From Nonomuraea turkmeniaca (GTDB taxonomy: Bacteria; Actinomycetota; Actinomycetes; Streptosporangiales; Streptosporangiaceae), in contig NZ_VCKY01000020.1 in NCBI RefSeq assembly GCF_005889735.1, positions 1-64,000 of the forward strand: a DNA stretch of 64,000 nucleotides, written 5' to 3'. Positions 37,492 through 45,795 of this stretch are shown piece by piece (position 1 is the first letter of the stretch; each line of letters opens with the position of its first letter). The position numbers and the translations under genes are program-made. The notes beneath the pieces are model-generated. The model was not told the origin of the DNA. It searched no databases and saw only the letters and a program-made list of their open reading frames with translations.

Positions 37492-37620
37492 GGTCGTGAA
37501 GCGCGGAGATCATGACACGAAGGTGGACACCGCGAACCGCGGAGAAACTGACGCGGGGGTGGAGGTCGTGAACCGCGGAGTCGGTGACGCGGAGGTGGAG
37601 GTCGTGAAGCGCGAGCGCAC
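37492..37620 (+). repeat. 36-bp tandem repeat carrying ribosome-binding site and GTG codons
   Basis: Units 37492-37527, 37528-37563 and 37564-37599 plus a partial fourth from 37600 are diverged copies of one 36-bp sequence (12 codons, in frame with the TetR gene). Each unit brings a G-rich Shine-Dalgarno-like stretch (GGAGGTGGA in units 3 and 4) and units 1, 3 and 4 bring a following GTG. Confidence 0.8.
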
Positions 37621-38167
37621 CGACGCGGCCCGCAACCGCGCGAAGATCCTCGCCGCGGCCGAGGCCATCGTCGCCGACCGTGGGGTGGGTGGTCTGTCGA
37701 TGGCGGACGTGGCCGCGGCGGCCGGGGTCGGCGTCGGCACGCTCTACCGGCGCTTCGGAGATCGCTCCGGGTTGGCGTACGCGCTGATCGACCGGCGGGA
37801 GCGCGAGTTCCAGTCCGCCTTCATCGAGGGGCCGCCGCCGCTCGGGCCGGGCGCGGAGCCCGCCGCGCGGGCGCGCGCCTTCCTCGACGCGCTCGCGGAC
37901 CGGATGGTCGAGCAGCTCGATCTGCTGGTCATGGCGGAGACGGCGGGGCCGTTCGCCCGGTTCGGCGGCGCGTACGACGCCTACCACGGACACCTGGCGA
38001 TGCTCGTCGCGCAGTTGCGGCCGGAAGCCGACTCCGCCTGTCTGGCCGACGCGTTGCTGGCGCCCTTGGCCGCGCCGCTGCTGGCGCACCGGATCCGGGA
38101 GTGCGGGGTGGGGGTCGAGCGGGTGAAGGCCGCCCTCGGCGATCTTCTCGGCGGCCTGACCCGCTGA
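37604..38167 (+). CDS. TetR-family transcriptional regulator
   Basis: 187 residues from GTG 37604, the last start candidate. Helix-turn-helix: ILAAAEAIVADRGVGGLSMA followed by DVAAAAGVGVGTLYRRFGDR; the C-terminal ligand domain follows. The frame stays open upstream through the 36-bp repeats, with alternative GTG starts at 37568 and 37496, giving proteins 12 or 36 residues longer with a repetitive acidic/basic head. GTG 37604 has GGAGGTGGAGGTC before it and puts the DNA-binding domain at the usual distance from the N-terminus. Likely represses itself and the SDR gene through the twin operators. Confidence 0.85.
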   Translation: MKRERTDAARNRAKILAAAEAIVADRGVGGLSMADVAAAAGVGVGTLYRRFGDRSGLAYALIDRREREFQSAFIEGPPPLGPGAEPAARARAFLDALADRMVEQLDLLVMAETAGPFARFGGAYDAYHGHLAMLVAQLRPEADSACLADALLAPLAAPLLAHRIRECGVGVERVKAALGDLLGGLTR

Positions 38168-38323
38168 TCGCCGTCTGGAATACCCCCTGAGGTGGCGTGA
38201 GAGCGGGGAGTGACGAATGTTACTCTACGTGATTTTAGGGAAACATGTGAAATTTCCGGACAACTGGTGGTGGATTCTGCTAGGAAAGGGCGCGGTCCGC
38301 ATTCGTATGAGAGAGGTTCCACC

Positions 38324-39526
38324 GTGGCGCGCGACGAGAACGACAGGCCATATGAGGATGGGCAGGGTAGGTCGTTAAACCCGGAGTTGACGGGTGACGT
38401 GCTGTCGCCGCGGTGGAGCACTGACGACACCGACGAGCAGCCCGCCATCCAGGTCGTCGGCAACGAGACCTACATCATGCCGTCCGATTCGCTGACCGGT
38501 GAGCCGGTGCTGCTGGGAGACGGCCGGCGTGACCTGCTCGACGACGCCCCGGCGGCTTCGCAGGACCTGATGGGTGGCGGGCCCCGTGACCTGGGCGGCC
38601 TCAGCGGCCCGCACGACGTGCTCGGGGACCCGCTCGGCCCGCGTGACGTCCTGGGCGAGCCCGCCGGCTCCCGCGACGTGCTGGGCGACCATGCCGGTCC
38701 GCACGACATGCTCGGCGGCCACAGCGGTCCCCATGACGTCCTCGGCGACCGTGACCCTGGCGACCCGCATGACCCGTATGAGTCGGAGCACAGCGGGCCG
38801 CACCGCGTGGAGGACTCGGTCCCGTACCTGCCGCTCGACCGGAGCTATGAGGCCGGCTACGACGACGGCGAGGAGGAGCGGCCCAAGCGCGGCTTTCTCG
38901 GATCGGGGTGGACCGACGACTCCTCCGACGGGCGTTCCGGCGGCGACCGTGAGGTTCGGCGGCGTACCAGGAAGCTGCTGGTGGCGGCGGCCGCGGTGGT
39001 GCTGGTCGGCGTGGGGGCCGGATTCATGCTCACCGGCACCTCGTCGGACGACCCGTGCCAGGGCGGCCGGTGCGCCAGCGCGGGCGAGGTGACCGCGCCC
39101 TCCGACGCCGCCGTTCCCGAGGACACGCCGACCGAGGAGGACACCCCGGAGCCCGACGATTCGGCCACTGCCGAGCCGACCGATACCGAGTCCGTAAACC
39201 CCCCGCGGTCGACCCAGCGGCCGCGGCCGACCCGCGAGCCGGCCGTGCGTCCCACCTCCACCCGCGTCGGCGAGCCGACCACGAAGTCGAGCGACAACGC
39301 CACCCGGCCGCCGGTGAATCCGATGCAGGACACGAACCCGAACACGGACACAGGCACGGGCACGGGCGGCACAGGCTCGAACGGTCAGTCGTCGTCGGAC
39401 AGCAAGCAGCAGCCCACGCAGCCGCCCAGCAGCCAGCCCGCCCAGCAGCCCACCACCCAGGCGCCCGCGCCGACGCCGACCAAGGAGGAGCGTAAGGGGC
39501 TGCTCGACATCCTCTTCCCCTGGTAA
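38324..39526 (+). CDS. repeat-containing single-pass membrane protein, unknown function
   Basis: 400 residues from GTG 38324 (preceded by GAGAGGTTCC). Residues 94-143 are five ten-residue repeats of the pattern xGPHDVLGDx (38603-38752). An acidic cytoplasmic region follows, then a basic stop-transfer (RRRTRK) and one membrane helix at about 217-238 (LLVAAAAVVLVGVGAGFML). The outside part has a CQGGRC pair, then ~150 residues rich in Pro, Thr, Ser and Gln, and ends KGLLDILFPW, a short hydrophobic tip. No family was recognised. The repeats suggest a cytoplasmic docking surface, the outer part a wall-spanning stalk; both are inference. It is alone in its transcription unit with a terminator after it. 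Confidence 0.75.
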   Translation: MARDENDRPYEDGQGRSLNPELTGDVLSPRWSTDDTDEQPAIQVVGNETYIMPSDSLTGEPVLLGDGRRDLLDDAPAASQDLMGGGPRDLGGLSGPHDVLGDPLGPRDVLGEPAGSRDVLGDHAGPHDMLGGHSGPHDVLGDRDPGDPHDPYESEHSGPHRVEDSVPYLPLDRSYEAGYDDGEEERPKRGFLGSGWTDDSSDGRSGGDREVRRRTRKLLVAAAAVVLVGVGAGFMLTGTSSDDPCQGGRCASAGEVTAPSDAAVPEDTPTEEDTPEPDDSATAEPTDTESVNPPRSTQRPRPTREPAVRPTSTRVGEPTTKSSDNATRPPVNPMQDTNPNTDTGTGTGGTGSNGQSSSDSKQQPTQPPSSQPAQQPTTQAPAPTPTKEERKGLLDILFPW

Positions 39527-39545
39527 CCCACCGGCCCATGGTGGC

Positions 39546-39567
39546 GCGGGTCCGTCCTTGGACCCGC
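39546..39567 (+). terminator. hairpin after the repeat-containing membrane protein gene
   Basis: GCGGGTCC (39546-39553) pairs with GGACCCGC (39560-39567) around GTCCTT, 20 bases past the stop codon. The remaining 220 bases before the LacI gene hold its promoter and the operator at 39766. Confidence 0.6.
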
Positions 39568-39765
39568 CCTCGCCTGGCCGCCTCGGACCCGTCTGGCGCG
39601 CCAGGCGCGGGGTCACCTCTCGTATGCCTGGGCCACGGCCGTTGGAGGCCGGTCACCCGTTCCCAGGGGCAGGCGTCGGTCTGGCCGCCGTGGCGCGGGG
39701 TCGTTCTGTTGTCCGAGGGCTCGGGCGTGGAAGGATGCGGAGCCAGGTGTTGTTCTGGCACACTT

Positions 39766-39779
39766 GGAAACCGCTTTCC
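39766..39779. promoter_or_regulatory. LacI-type operator before the lacI-like gene
   Basis: GGAAACCGCTTTCC differs by one base from the perfect palindrome GGAAAGCGCTTTCC at 48999-49012. It lies 12 bases before the LacI start, overlapping the ribosome-binding region, so autorepression is likely. Confidence 0.7.
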
Positions 39780-39790
39780 CGGGAGGTCTC

Positions 39791-40786
39791 GTGGTCACGC
39801 TTGAGGACGTCGCCAAGCAGGCGGGCGTCTCGCTCGCGACCGCCTCGCGGGTGCTCAACGGCAGCACCCGCCAGGTCGGCGCGGCCTTGCGGGCCCGTGT
39901 CGAGCAGGCCGCCGACGAGCTGGGCTACCGGGCCAACATCGCGGCCCAGACGCTGGCCCGCGGCGCCGGCAACGTCATCGGCATCGTCGTACACGACTTG
40001 ACGGACCCCTACTTCGCGGCCCTGGCCGACGGGGCGATGCGGGCGGCGGCCACCGAGGGCCTGCTCGTCATGGTGGGCACCACGCATCGCGACCCCGAGC
40101 AGGAGATCGCTTACGTGGCCACGCTCAACGCCCAGCGGGTGCGGGCCGTGCTGCTGGTCGGCTCCCGGGTGGCCGATCCGGCCGTCACCGGGCGGCTCCG
40201 CGACGAGCTGGCCAGATACCGGTCGGGCGGTGGCCGTGCGGCCTGCGTCGGACAGGATCTGCTGGGCGTGGACACCGTCGCGCCCGCCAACCGGGAGGGG
40301 GCGGCTGAGCTGGCACGCGCGCTGGCCGGACTCGGGCACACCCGGTTCGCGGTGCTCGCCGGGCCGCCGCACCTGGTGACCGCCGCCGACCGTTGCGCCG
40401 GGTTCGCCGGAGCGCTGGAGGATTTGGGGTTGCCCGCACCGCACGTGATCCACGGCCCGTTCGACCGCGACGGCGGGTACGCGGCCGCCCAGCAGGTGGG
40501 CGAGGACACGACGTGCGTGTTCGCGGTCAACGACGTGATGGCGGTCGGGGCGCTGGCGGCCTGCAGGGAACGCGGGATCCGGGTGCCGGAGGACGTGTCG
40601 GTGGCCGGTTTCGACGACATCGTCACCCTGCGGGATCACGTGCCGGCACTGACCACCGTGCGGCTGCCGCTGAAGAACATGGGAGCGCGGGCGCTGGAGC
40701 TGGCGCTGGGCGAGGAAGAAGCAGTCGTCGTCGAGCAGGTCGCCGGCGAGGTCGTGTTGCGGGAGAGCGTACGGAGGTTGGTGTGA
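39791..40786 (+). CDS. LacI-family transcriptional regulator
   Basis: 331 residues from GTG 39791 (GGGAGGTCTC before it). The helix-turn-helix VTLEDVAKQAGVSLATASRV and hinge ANIAAQTLARGAGNVIGIVV are classical LacI; the effector domain ends with VAGFDDIVTLRDHVPALTTV. The operator at 39766 and its twin at 49.0 kb define its probable targets. It is translationally coupled (GTGA) to a sugar isomerase gene and followed by a phosphodiesterase gene, so the first gene of this operon is its own regulator. The effector is likely a sugar or sugar derivative handled by these enzymes. Confidence 0.92.
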   Translation: MVTLEDVAKQAGVSLATASRVLNGSTRQVGAALRARVEQAADELGYRANIAAQTLARGAGNVIGIVVHDLTDPYFAALADGAMRAAATEGLLVMVGTTHRDPEQEIAYVATLNAQRVRAVLLVGSRVADPAVTGRLRDELARYRSGGGRAACVGQDLLGVDTVAPANREGAAELARALAGLGHTRFAVLAGPPHLVTAADRCAGFAGALEDLGLPAPHVIHGPFDRDGGYAAAQQVGEDTTCVFAVNDVMAVGALAACRERGIRVPEDVSVAGFDDIVTLRDHVPALTTVRLPLKNMGARALELALGEEEAVVVEQVAGEVVLRESVRRLV

Positions 40787-41556
40787 GGCTGGCGGTCAGC
40801 ACGCTGGGGATGCCCGGCGAGGATCTGGACCGGGCGATCGAGATCGCGACCGGGCACGGCTGCCAAGGGCTGGAGCTGCGCCTGCACCCGGACACCGGGG
40901 TGCACGCCGGGCTGGACTCGGCGGAGCGGCGTTCGGTGCGGGAGCGGGTGGAAGGCGCAGGACTGGAAATTTCGGCCCTCGCCGGATATGTCGGGGTCTG
41001 TGAGCCGGGGCCGGACCAGCCCGTCATCGAAAAGCTCCTCGCCGACCTGCGGCTCGCCGCCGACCTGGGCGCGCCCGGGGTACGAGTGTTCCCGCGCGGC
41101 GACGATCCGTCCGTCGGCGCCCGCAGGCTCAAAGCGGTCTCCGGTACGGCCGCCGCACTCGGACGCCGCGTGCTCGTCGAGACGCACGACAACATGGCCA
41201 CCTGCGCGGCCGTGGCCGGGTTGCTCGCCGAGGCGGCCTCGCCGGAGACCACGGGGGCGATCTGGGACCTGCTGCACCCGTGGCGGCACGGCGAGTCCCC
41301 GGCCGACTCGCTGGCCGCGCTCGGCCCGTACCTGGCCTACGTCCAGGTCAAGGACGCGGTCTCGGCCCAGGACACCACGCCGGTGCCGATGGGCACCGGG
41401 TCCGTGCCGCTGCAGGAGGCGGGAGAGCTGCTGCGCGGGGCCGGGTACGACGGATGGGTATCGCTGGAGTGGGAGCGTACGTGGTATCCGCAGGTCGCGC
41501 CGGTCGAGGAGATCCTGCCGGGAGCCGCTGACTGGGTGCGGAGGTTCGCCGCTTAG
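40783..41556 (+). CDS. sugar phosphate isomerase/epimerase (xylose-isomerase-like TIM barrel)
   Basis: 257 residues of the AP-endonuclease-2/xylose-isomerase-like superfamily. LAVSTLGMPGEDLDRAIEIA starts the barrel; VLVETHDN, WDLLHPWRHGES, YVQVKDA and VSLEWERTW place the metal-binding glutamates, aspartate and histidines where the family has them. Members isomerise or epimerise sugars and sugar acids, or act on keto-sugars; no specific substrate can be read. The start GTG 40783 overlaps the LacI stop. A second member of the same superfamily lies at 45.8 kb in the operon with the shared operator. Confidence 0.85.
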   Translation: MRLAVSTLGMPGEDLDRAIEIATGHGCQGLELRLHPDTGVHAGLDSAERRSVRERVEGAGLEISALAGYVGVCEPGPDQPVIEKLLADLRLAADLGAPGVRVFPRGDDPSVGARRLKAVSGTAAALGRRVLVETHDNMATCAAVAGLLAEAASPETTGAIWDLLHPWRHGESPADSLAALGPYLAYVQVKDAVSAQDTTPVPMGTGSVPLQEAGELLRGAGYDGWVSLEWERTWYPQVAPVEEILPGAADWVRRFAA

Positions 41557-41564
41557 ATAGGGGG

Positions 41565-42485
41565 ATGCCCCTACCTAAGGACAAAGTCTTGGTCGTCGGG
41601 ATGGACGGCCTGCGGTTCGACCTGCTCGCCGTGTCGGGCGCTCCCGTGCTGACCGCGTTGATGGCCGCCGGCGCGTACGGCACCAGCATGCTCCCGTACG
41701 GCGAGGCCGGCGCGCCCCGCACGGAGTCGCCCGGCGAGGTCGTGCCCAAGGCCCCGGAGCCGGGGAACGGTGGCCGGGTCATCAAGTCCCGCACCGACTC
41801 GGGGCCGGGCTGGTCGTCCATCGCGACCGGCGTCTGGCCCGACAAACACGGCATCGTGGACAACGGTTTCGCCGCCCCCCAGTTCCTGAAATTTCCGGAC
41901 TTCTTGAGTCGTGCGAAGAATGCCCGGCCTGACCTCGTGACCTCGGCGTTCTTCTCCTGGGCGGCACTCGCCGAGCACGGCGCCTTCGGCCCCGCCATTG
42001 ACCACCGGTTCGTGCTGGACGGCTACACAGTGGGCTGGGCCGAGGCCGACGAGCAGGTCACGGAGGCCGCCGAGCGCCATCTGGCACAGGACGACCCTGA
42101 CGCCGTGTTCGTGTACCTGGGTGACACCGACGAGGTGGCCCACGACCTCGGCCCGCACTGCCCCGAGTACGCCGCCGCCCTCCAAACCCAGGACGCGCAC
42201 CTGGGCCGGATGATCGAGACGATCCGGGCGCGGCCCGCGTACCCGAATGAGCGCTGGACCGTGCTGGTCACCACCGACCACGGGCACGTGGACGAGGGCG
42301 GCCACGGCGGAACGTCGGACGAGGAACGAACGGTCTTCGTGATCGCCGCCCGCCTCGGCGAGGACCTCCGCGGCCGCTCGCTGGGCGCGCCGCGCCTGGT
42401 CGACGTGGCCCCGACGGCGCTGACGGCGCTGGGCGTGCCGATCGAGCCGGACTGGGACCTCGACGGCACACCTCTGGAGCCGTGA
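41565..42485 (+). CDS. alkaline-phosphatase-like phosphodiesterase/pyrophosphatase
   Basis: 306 residues, type I phosphodiesterase/nucleotide pyrophosphatase fold. Metal site 1 VVGMDGLRFD; nucleophile region SGPGWSSIATGVWPDKHGI; VYLGDTDEVAHDLGP and TTDHGHVDEGGHGGTSD supply the remaining zinc ligands. No signal peptide, so it is cytosolic, unlike most secreted relatives. It follows the isomerase by 8 bases and belongs to the LacI operon, which hints at a phosphorylated or nucleotide-linked sugar substrate; that is inference. Confidence 0.85.
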   Translation: MPLPKDKVLVVGMDGLRFDLLAVSGAPVLTALMAAGAYGTSMLPYGEAGAPRTESPGEVVPKAPEPGNGGRVIKSRTDSGPGWSSIATGVWPDKHGIVDNGFAAPQFLKFPDFLSRAKNARPDLVTSAFFSWAALAEHGAFGPAIDHRFVLDGYTVGWAEADEQVTEAAERHLAQDDPDAVFVYLGDTDEVAHDLGPHCPEYAAALQTQDAHLGRMIETIRARPAYPNERWTVLVTTDHGHVDEGGHGGTSDEERTVFVIAARLGEDLRGRSLGAPRLVDVAPTALTALGVPIEPDWDLDGTPLEP

Positions 42486-42510
42486 TACAGAGTTCATCAC
42501 GTGTTGAATT

Positions 42511-42556
42511 CCTGCCGCGAAGGCGTCAGACTGTGTAACAGACGCTGAACGGCAGG
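42511..42556 (+). promoter_or_regulatory. leader stem covering the ribosome-binding site of the rph-like gene
   Basis: CCTGCCG (42511-42517) pairs with CGGCAGG (42550-42556), and inside it GCGTC (42523-42527) pairs with GACGC (42541-42545) and TGT with ACA. The outer right arm is part of the Shine-Dalgarno (GGCAGGAG) for the gene at 42567, so the folded leader would hide the ribosome-binding site. Confidence 0.55.
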
Positions 42557-42566
42557 AGTGCGCTCG

Positions 42567-45143
42567 ATGAACACGGCACTGGACTTCTCCGAGATAGACG
42601 CCGGGATGCTGGCCGAGGTGGGCGGTAAGGCCGCCAACCTCGGCGAGTTGACCAGGGCCGGGCTACCCGTGCCGCACGGCTGGGTGCTCACCACCGAGGC
42701 CTACCGTCAGGTCGCCGCCGGGCTGGAGACCAGCGGCGAAGACCTGGCCGAGCGCGCCAGGCGCCACCTGCTCCAGGCCCCGGTGCCGGCCGCCGTCCAC
42801 GAGGCGATCGTGAAGCACTACGCCGCGCTCGGCCCCGACGTCCCGGTGGCGGTGCGCTCCTCGGCCACGGCGGAGGACCTGCCGTTCGCCAGCTTCGCCG
42901 GGCAGCAGGACACGTACCTGAACGTCGTGGGCGCCGAGGCGGTGGTCGACGCCGTACGCCGCTGCTGGGCCTCGCTCTGGACGGACCGCGCCGTGGCCTA
43001 CCGCGAGTCCAACGGCATCGACCACGCCGCCGTGCGCCTCGCGGTGGTCGTCCAGGTCATGGTGGACTCCCAGGTCGCCGGGGTGATGTTCACCGCGAAC
43101 CCGGTCACGGGCCGGCGCCGTGAGGCCGTCATCGACGCCAGCCCCGGGCTGGGGGAGGCCGTCGTCTCCGGCGCCGTCAACCCCGACCGCTTCGTCGTGT
43201 ACGGGGGTGACATCCTCGAACGCCACGCCGGCGACAAGCGGCTGGCCATCCGCTCCCTGCCCGGCGGCGGGACCGAGCGCGTGGAGACCGCCCACGACGG
43301 TCTCTGCCTGACCGACGCCCAGGTCCTCGCGCTGGCCGCGCTGGGTGCCCGGGTCGAGGACCACTACGGCGCGCCGCAGGACACCGAGTGGGCCATCGAC
43401 GCGGACGGCACGCTCTGGCTCACCCAGGCCAGGCCGATCACCACGCTCTACCCGCTGCCCGAGACCACCAGGCCGGGCCTGCGGGTCTTCTTCTCGGTCA
43501 ACGTCGCCCAAGGCGTCATGGGGCCGCTCACGCCGCTGGGCCTGTCGGCGTTCAAGCTGATCGGCGCAGGCGCGGCGAGCCTGCCTGGTTACGGCCCCGC
43601 CGACCCGCTCGACGGCCCGCCCTTCATGGCCGTCTCCGGGCAGCGCGTGTGGCTCGACATCACCACCGCCGTACGCAGCCGCCCCGGCCGCGCCATCCTC
43701 CCGCGTGCGCTGACGCTCGGCGAGGCCCGCACCGCGACCGTCATGGAGCGGCTCGTGGAGGACCCGCGGCTGTCGCTCGTGCACACCTCGCGCCGCCCCT
43801 TCGTGAGGGCCTTCGCCCGCTTCGCCCGGCGCGTCCACATCCCGTCGCGGGTGCTGATGGCGCTGACCAGGCCGGACCAAGCCCTCGCGTACGCCGCCCG
43901 GCTCGGCGACGAGCTCGACAGGCGACTCCAGGTCCCCGACACCGCCACCCCCGCGCAACGGCTGGACCACGCGGAGCGGATGCTCGCCGGCACATTCCCC
44001 ACGATCATCTCGATCATGCCCATCGTGATCACCGGATACGGCCTGTTCGCTTTGGCGTCCAAGCTCTCCGGCGTGCCGATGGCCGAGATGCAGGACGTGC
44101 TCCGCAGCGTTCCGCACAACCCGACCACGGAGATGGACCTGGAGTTGTGGGATCTCGCCACTCGCATCGAGCCGGAGCCGTTCAAGGAGCTGCCGGTCGC
44201 CGAGCTGGTCCGCCGCTACCAGGAGGGCGGCCTGCCGCCTGTCGCGCAGCGCGAGATCGCCGCGTTCCTGGACAAGTACGGCCACCGCGGCGTCGCGGAG
44301 ATCGACCTGGGCGTGCCCCGCTGGTCGGAAGAGCCCGCGCACATCCTCGGTGTCCTGGCCAACTACCTGCGCATGGACGGCGGCGCCGACCTCGCGCCCG
44401 CCGCCTTGTTCGCCAAGGGCGCCGTGCAGGCGCAGGCCGCGATCGTGCACGTGGCCGAGCAGGCCGGGCGCAGGGCCCGCTGGCGGGGCGCCGTGGCGCG
44501 GTTCGGGCTGCGGCGCACCAGGAAGTTCGCGGGCCTGCGCGAGCTGCCCAAGTTCTACCTGGTCAAGACGCTCGCCGCGGTCCGGCGCAGCCTGCTGGCG
44601 GTCGGTGAGCAGCTCGTTGGCCTGGGGGTGATCGACTCGGCCAAGGACGTGTTCTTCCTGGAGTGGCGTGAGGTCAGGGCCGCGCTGGGCGGAGGCGACC
44701 TGCGGGAGCTGGTGGCCGAGCGGCGGGCGGCGTACGAGCAGGAGTCGCGCCGCAGGCACGTCCCCCGGGTGCTGCTGACCGACGGCACCGAGCCTGAGGC
44801 GCTCGGGGCCGCCGCGGCCGTCACCGACGGCGCGCTGACCGGCACGGCCGCGTCGGCGGGCACCGTCACCGGCGTGGCCCGGGTGGTGCTCGACCCGATC
44901 GGCGCGCACCTGGAGCCGGGCGAGATCCTGGTCTGCCCGTCCACGGACCCCGGCTGGACGCCGCTGTTCCTGACGGCCGGCGGCCTCGTCATGGAGATGG
45001 GCGGCGCGATGTCACACGGCGCGGTGGTGGCCCGCGAGTACGGCATCCCGGCCGTCGTCGGCGTCCCCGACGCCACCCACCGCGTCACCACCGGCCAGGA
45101 GATCGAAGTGAACGGCGCGGCGGGCACCGTGACGCTATTGTGA
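42567..45143 (+). CDS. PEP/pyruvate-dikinase-like phosphotransferase, rifampicin phosphotransferase-like
   Basis: 858 residues in three parts: an ATP-grasp domain (1-~310: VGGKAANLGELTRAGLPVPH, AVRSSATAEDLPFASFAGQQ, TANPVTGRRREAVIDASPGL), a long helical middle part (~330-730) and a swivelling phosphohistidine domain. The last contains CPSTDPGWTPLFLTAGGLVM and GGAMSHGAVVAREYG with the catalytic histidine. This order and length match rifampicin phosphotransferases (Rph), which inactivate the drug with ATP, but also related PEP-synthase-like proteins. No rifamycin-associated element is seen upstream; a leader stem covers the ribosome-binding site instead. ATG 42567 is preferred to GTG 42558. A methyltransferase gene follows after 4 bases. 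Confidence 0.75.
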   Translation: MNTALDFSEIDAGMLAEVGGKAANLGELTRAGLPVPHGWVLTTEAYRQVAAGLETSGEDLAERARRHLLQAPVPAAVHEAIVKHYAALGPDVPVAVRSSATAEDLPFASFAGQQDTYLNVVGAEAVVDAVRRCWASLWTDRAVAYRESNGIDHAAVRLAVVVQVMVDSQVAGVMFTANPVTGRRREAVIDASPGLGEAVVSGAVNPDRFVVYGGDILERHAGDKRLAIRSLPGGGTERVETAHDGLCLTDAQVLALAALGARVEDHYGAPQDTEWAIDADGTLWLTQARPITTLYPLPETTRPGLRVFFSVNVAQGVMGPLTPLGLSAFKLIGAGAASLPGYGPADPLDGPPFMAVSGQRVWLDITTAVRSRPGRAILPRALTLGEARTATVMERLVEDPRLSLVHTSRRPFVRAFARFARRVHIPSRVLMALTRPDQALAYAARLGDELDRRLQVPDTATPAQRLDHAERMLAGTFPTIISIMPIVITGYGLFALASKLSGVPMAEMQDVLRSVPHNPTTEMDLELWDLATRIEPEPFKELPVAELVRRYQEGGLPPVAQREIAAFLDKYGHRGVAEIDLGVPRWSEEPAHILGVLANYLRMDGGADLAPAALFAKGAVQAQAAIVHVAEQAGRRARWRGAVARFGLRRTRKFAGLRELPKFYLVKTLAAVRRSLLAVGEQLVGLGVIDSAKDVFFLEWREVRAALGGGDLRELVAERRAAYEQESRRRHVPRVLLTDGTEPEALGAAAAVTDGALTGTAASAGTVTGVARVVLDPIGAHLEPGEILVCPSTDPGWTPLFLTAGGLVMEMGGAMSHGAVVAREYGIPAVVGVPDATHRVTTGQEIEVNGAAGTVTLL

Positions 45144-45147
45144 TCAA

Positions 45148-45759
45148 ATGCCCGAGGCGTACTGGAATCACAACGTTCACTACCAGCAGCTCGTGCTGAA
45201 GCTCCTGCCCGAAGGGTGCGAGCACGCGCTCGACGTCGGGTGCGGCGACGGGCTGCTGGTGAGCAGGCTGGCCGCCCGTGTGCCCGCCGTGACCGGCGCG
45301 GACCGCTCCGCCGAGGCGATGGTGCTGGCCCGCAGGCGCTACGGCGACCTGGACAACGTCACGTTCGTGGAGACCGACTACCTCGACGACCCGAAAGGCC
45401 TGCTCGCCGAGGGCAAGTACGACTTCGTCAGCGCCGTCGCGGTCATCCACCACGCGGACTTCCACGACGCGGTGAACGGGCTGGTCCGGCTGCTGGCGCC
45501 GGGCGGGCGGCTGGTGGTCGTCGGACTCGGGAAGGACCGCACGCCCCTGGACTGGATCGTCCGGCTGACCGGACAGGCGGCCTCTCACGTGCTCAAGGTG
45601 TTCCACGGCGGCAAGCGCGGGCCCGGCGTGCCGGGCATGTCGCCCACGACCTCCTGGGGAGAGATCGCCCGCGAGGCGCGGCGGATGTTGCCCGGCTGCC
45701 GCTTCCGCCGCCTGCTACTCCGCCGCTACCTGCTGACCTGGGACAAACCTGGGCGCTGA
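45148..45759 (+). CDS. class I SAM-dependent methyltransferase
   Basis: 203 residues. SAM-binding motif I is ALDVGCGDGLLVSRLA, followed by VTGADRSAEAMVLARRR, the FDFVSAVAVIHH motif IV region as YDFVSAVAVIHHADFHDA, and LLAPGGRLVVVGLGK. Methyltransf_11/25 type; the acceptor is unknown. It is co-transcribed with the rifampicin-phosphotransferase-like gene 4 bases upstream. Ends at a bidirectional terminator. The last 40 residues are basic (RRLLLRRYLLTW), perhaps membrane- or nucleic-acid-contacting. Confidence 0.88.
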   Translation: MPEAYWNHNVHYQQLVLKLLPEGCEHALDVGCGDGLLVSRLAARVPAVTGADRSAEAMVLARRRYGDLDNVTFVETDYLDDPKGLLAEGKYDFVSAVAVIHHADFHDAVNGLVRLLAPGGRLVVVGLGKDRTPLDWIVRLTGQAASHVLKVFHGGKRGPGVPGMSPTTSWGEIAREARRMLPGCRFRRLLLRRYLLTWDKPGR

Positions 45760-45761
45760 CC

Positions 45762-45789
45762 GGGTGGCGGCCCTTTCGAGCCGCCACCC
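45762..45789. terminator. bidirectional terminator between converging genes
   Basis: GGGTGGCGGC (45762-45771) pairs perfectly with GCCGCCACCC (45780-45789) around an 8-base loop, 3 bases past the methyltransferase and 7 bases past the isomerase gene on the other strand. Confidence 0.8.
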
Positions 45790-45795
45790 CGAGCC

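Noticed and set aside
42486-42566. Rifamycin-associated element upstream of the rph-like gene
   Set aside because: The 19-bp inverted repeat GGGGCTTGCGGCAAGGCCC known from actinobacterial rifamycin resistance genes is not present; only the different leader stem is.
42663-44909. 748-codon open frame on the minus strand opposite the rifampicin-phosphotransferase-like gene
   Set aside because: Composition is that of antisense GC-rich DNA and the sense strand encodes clear motifs.
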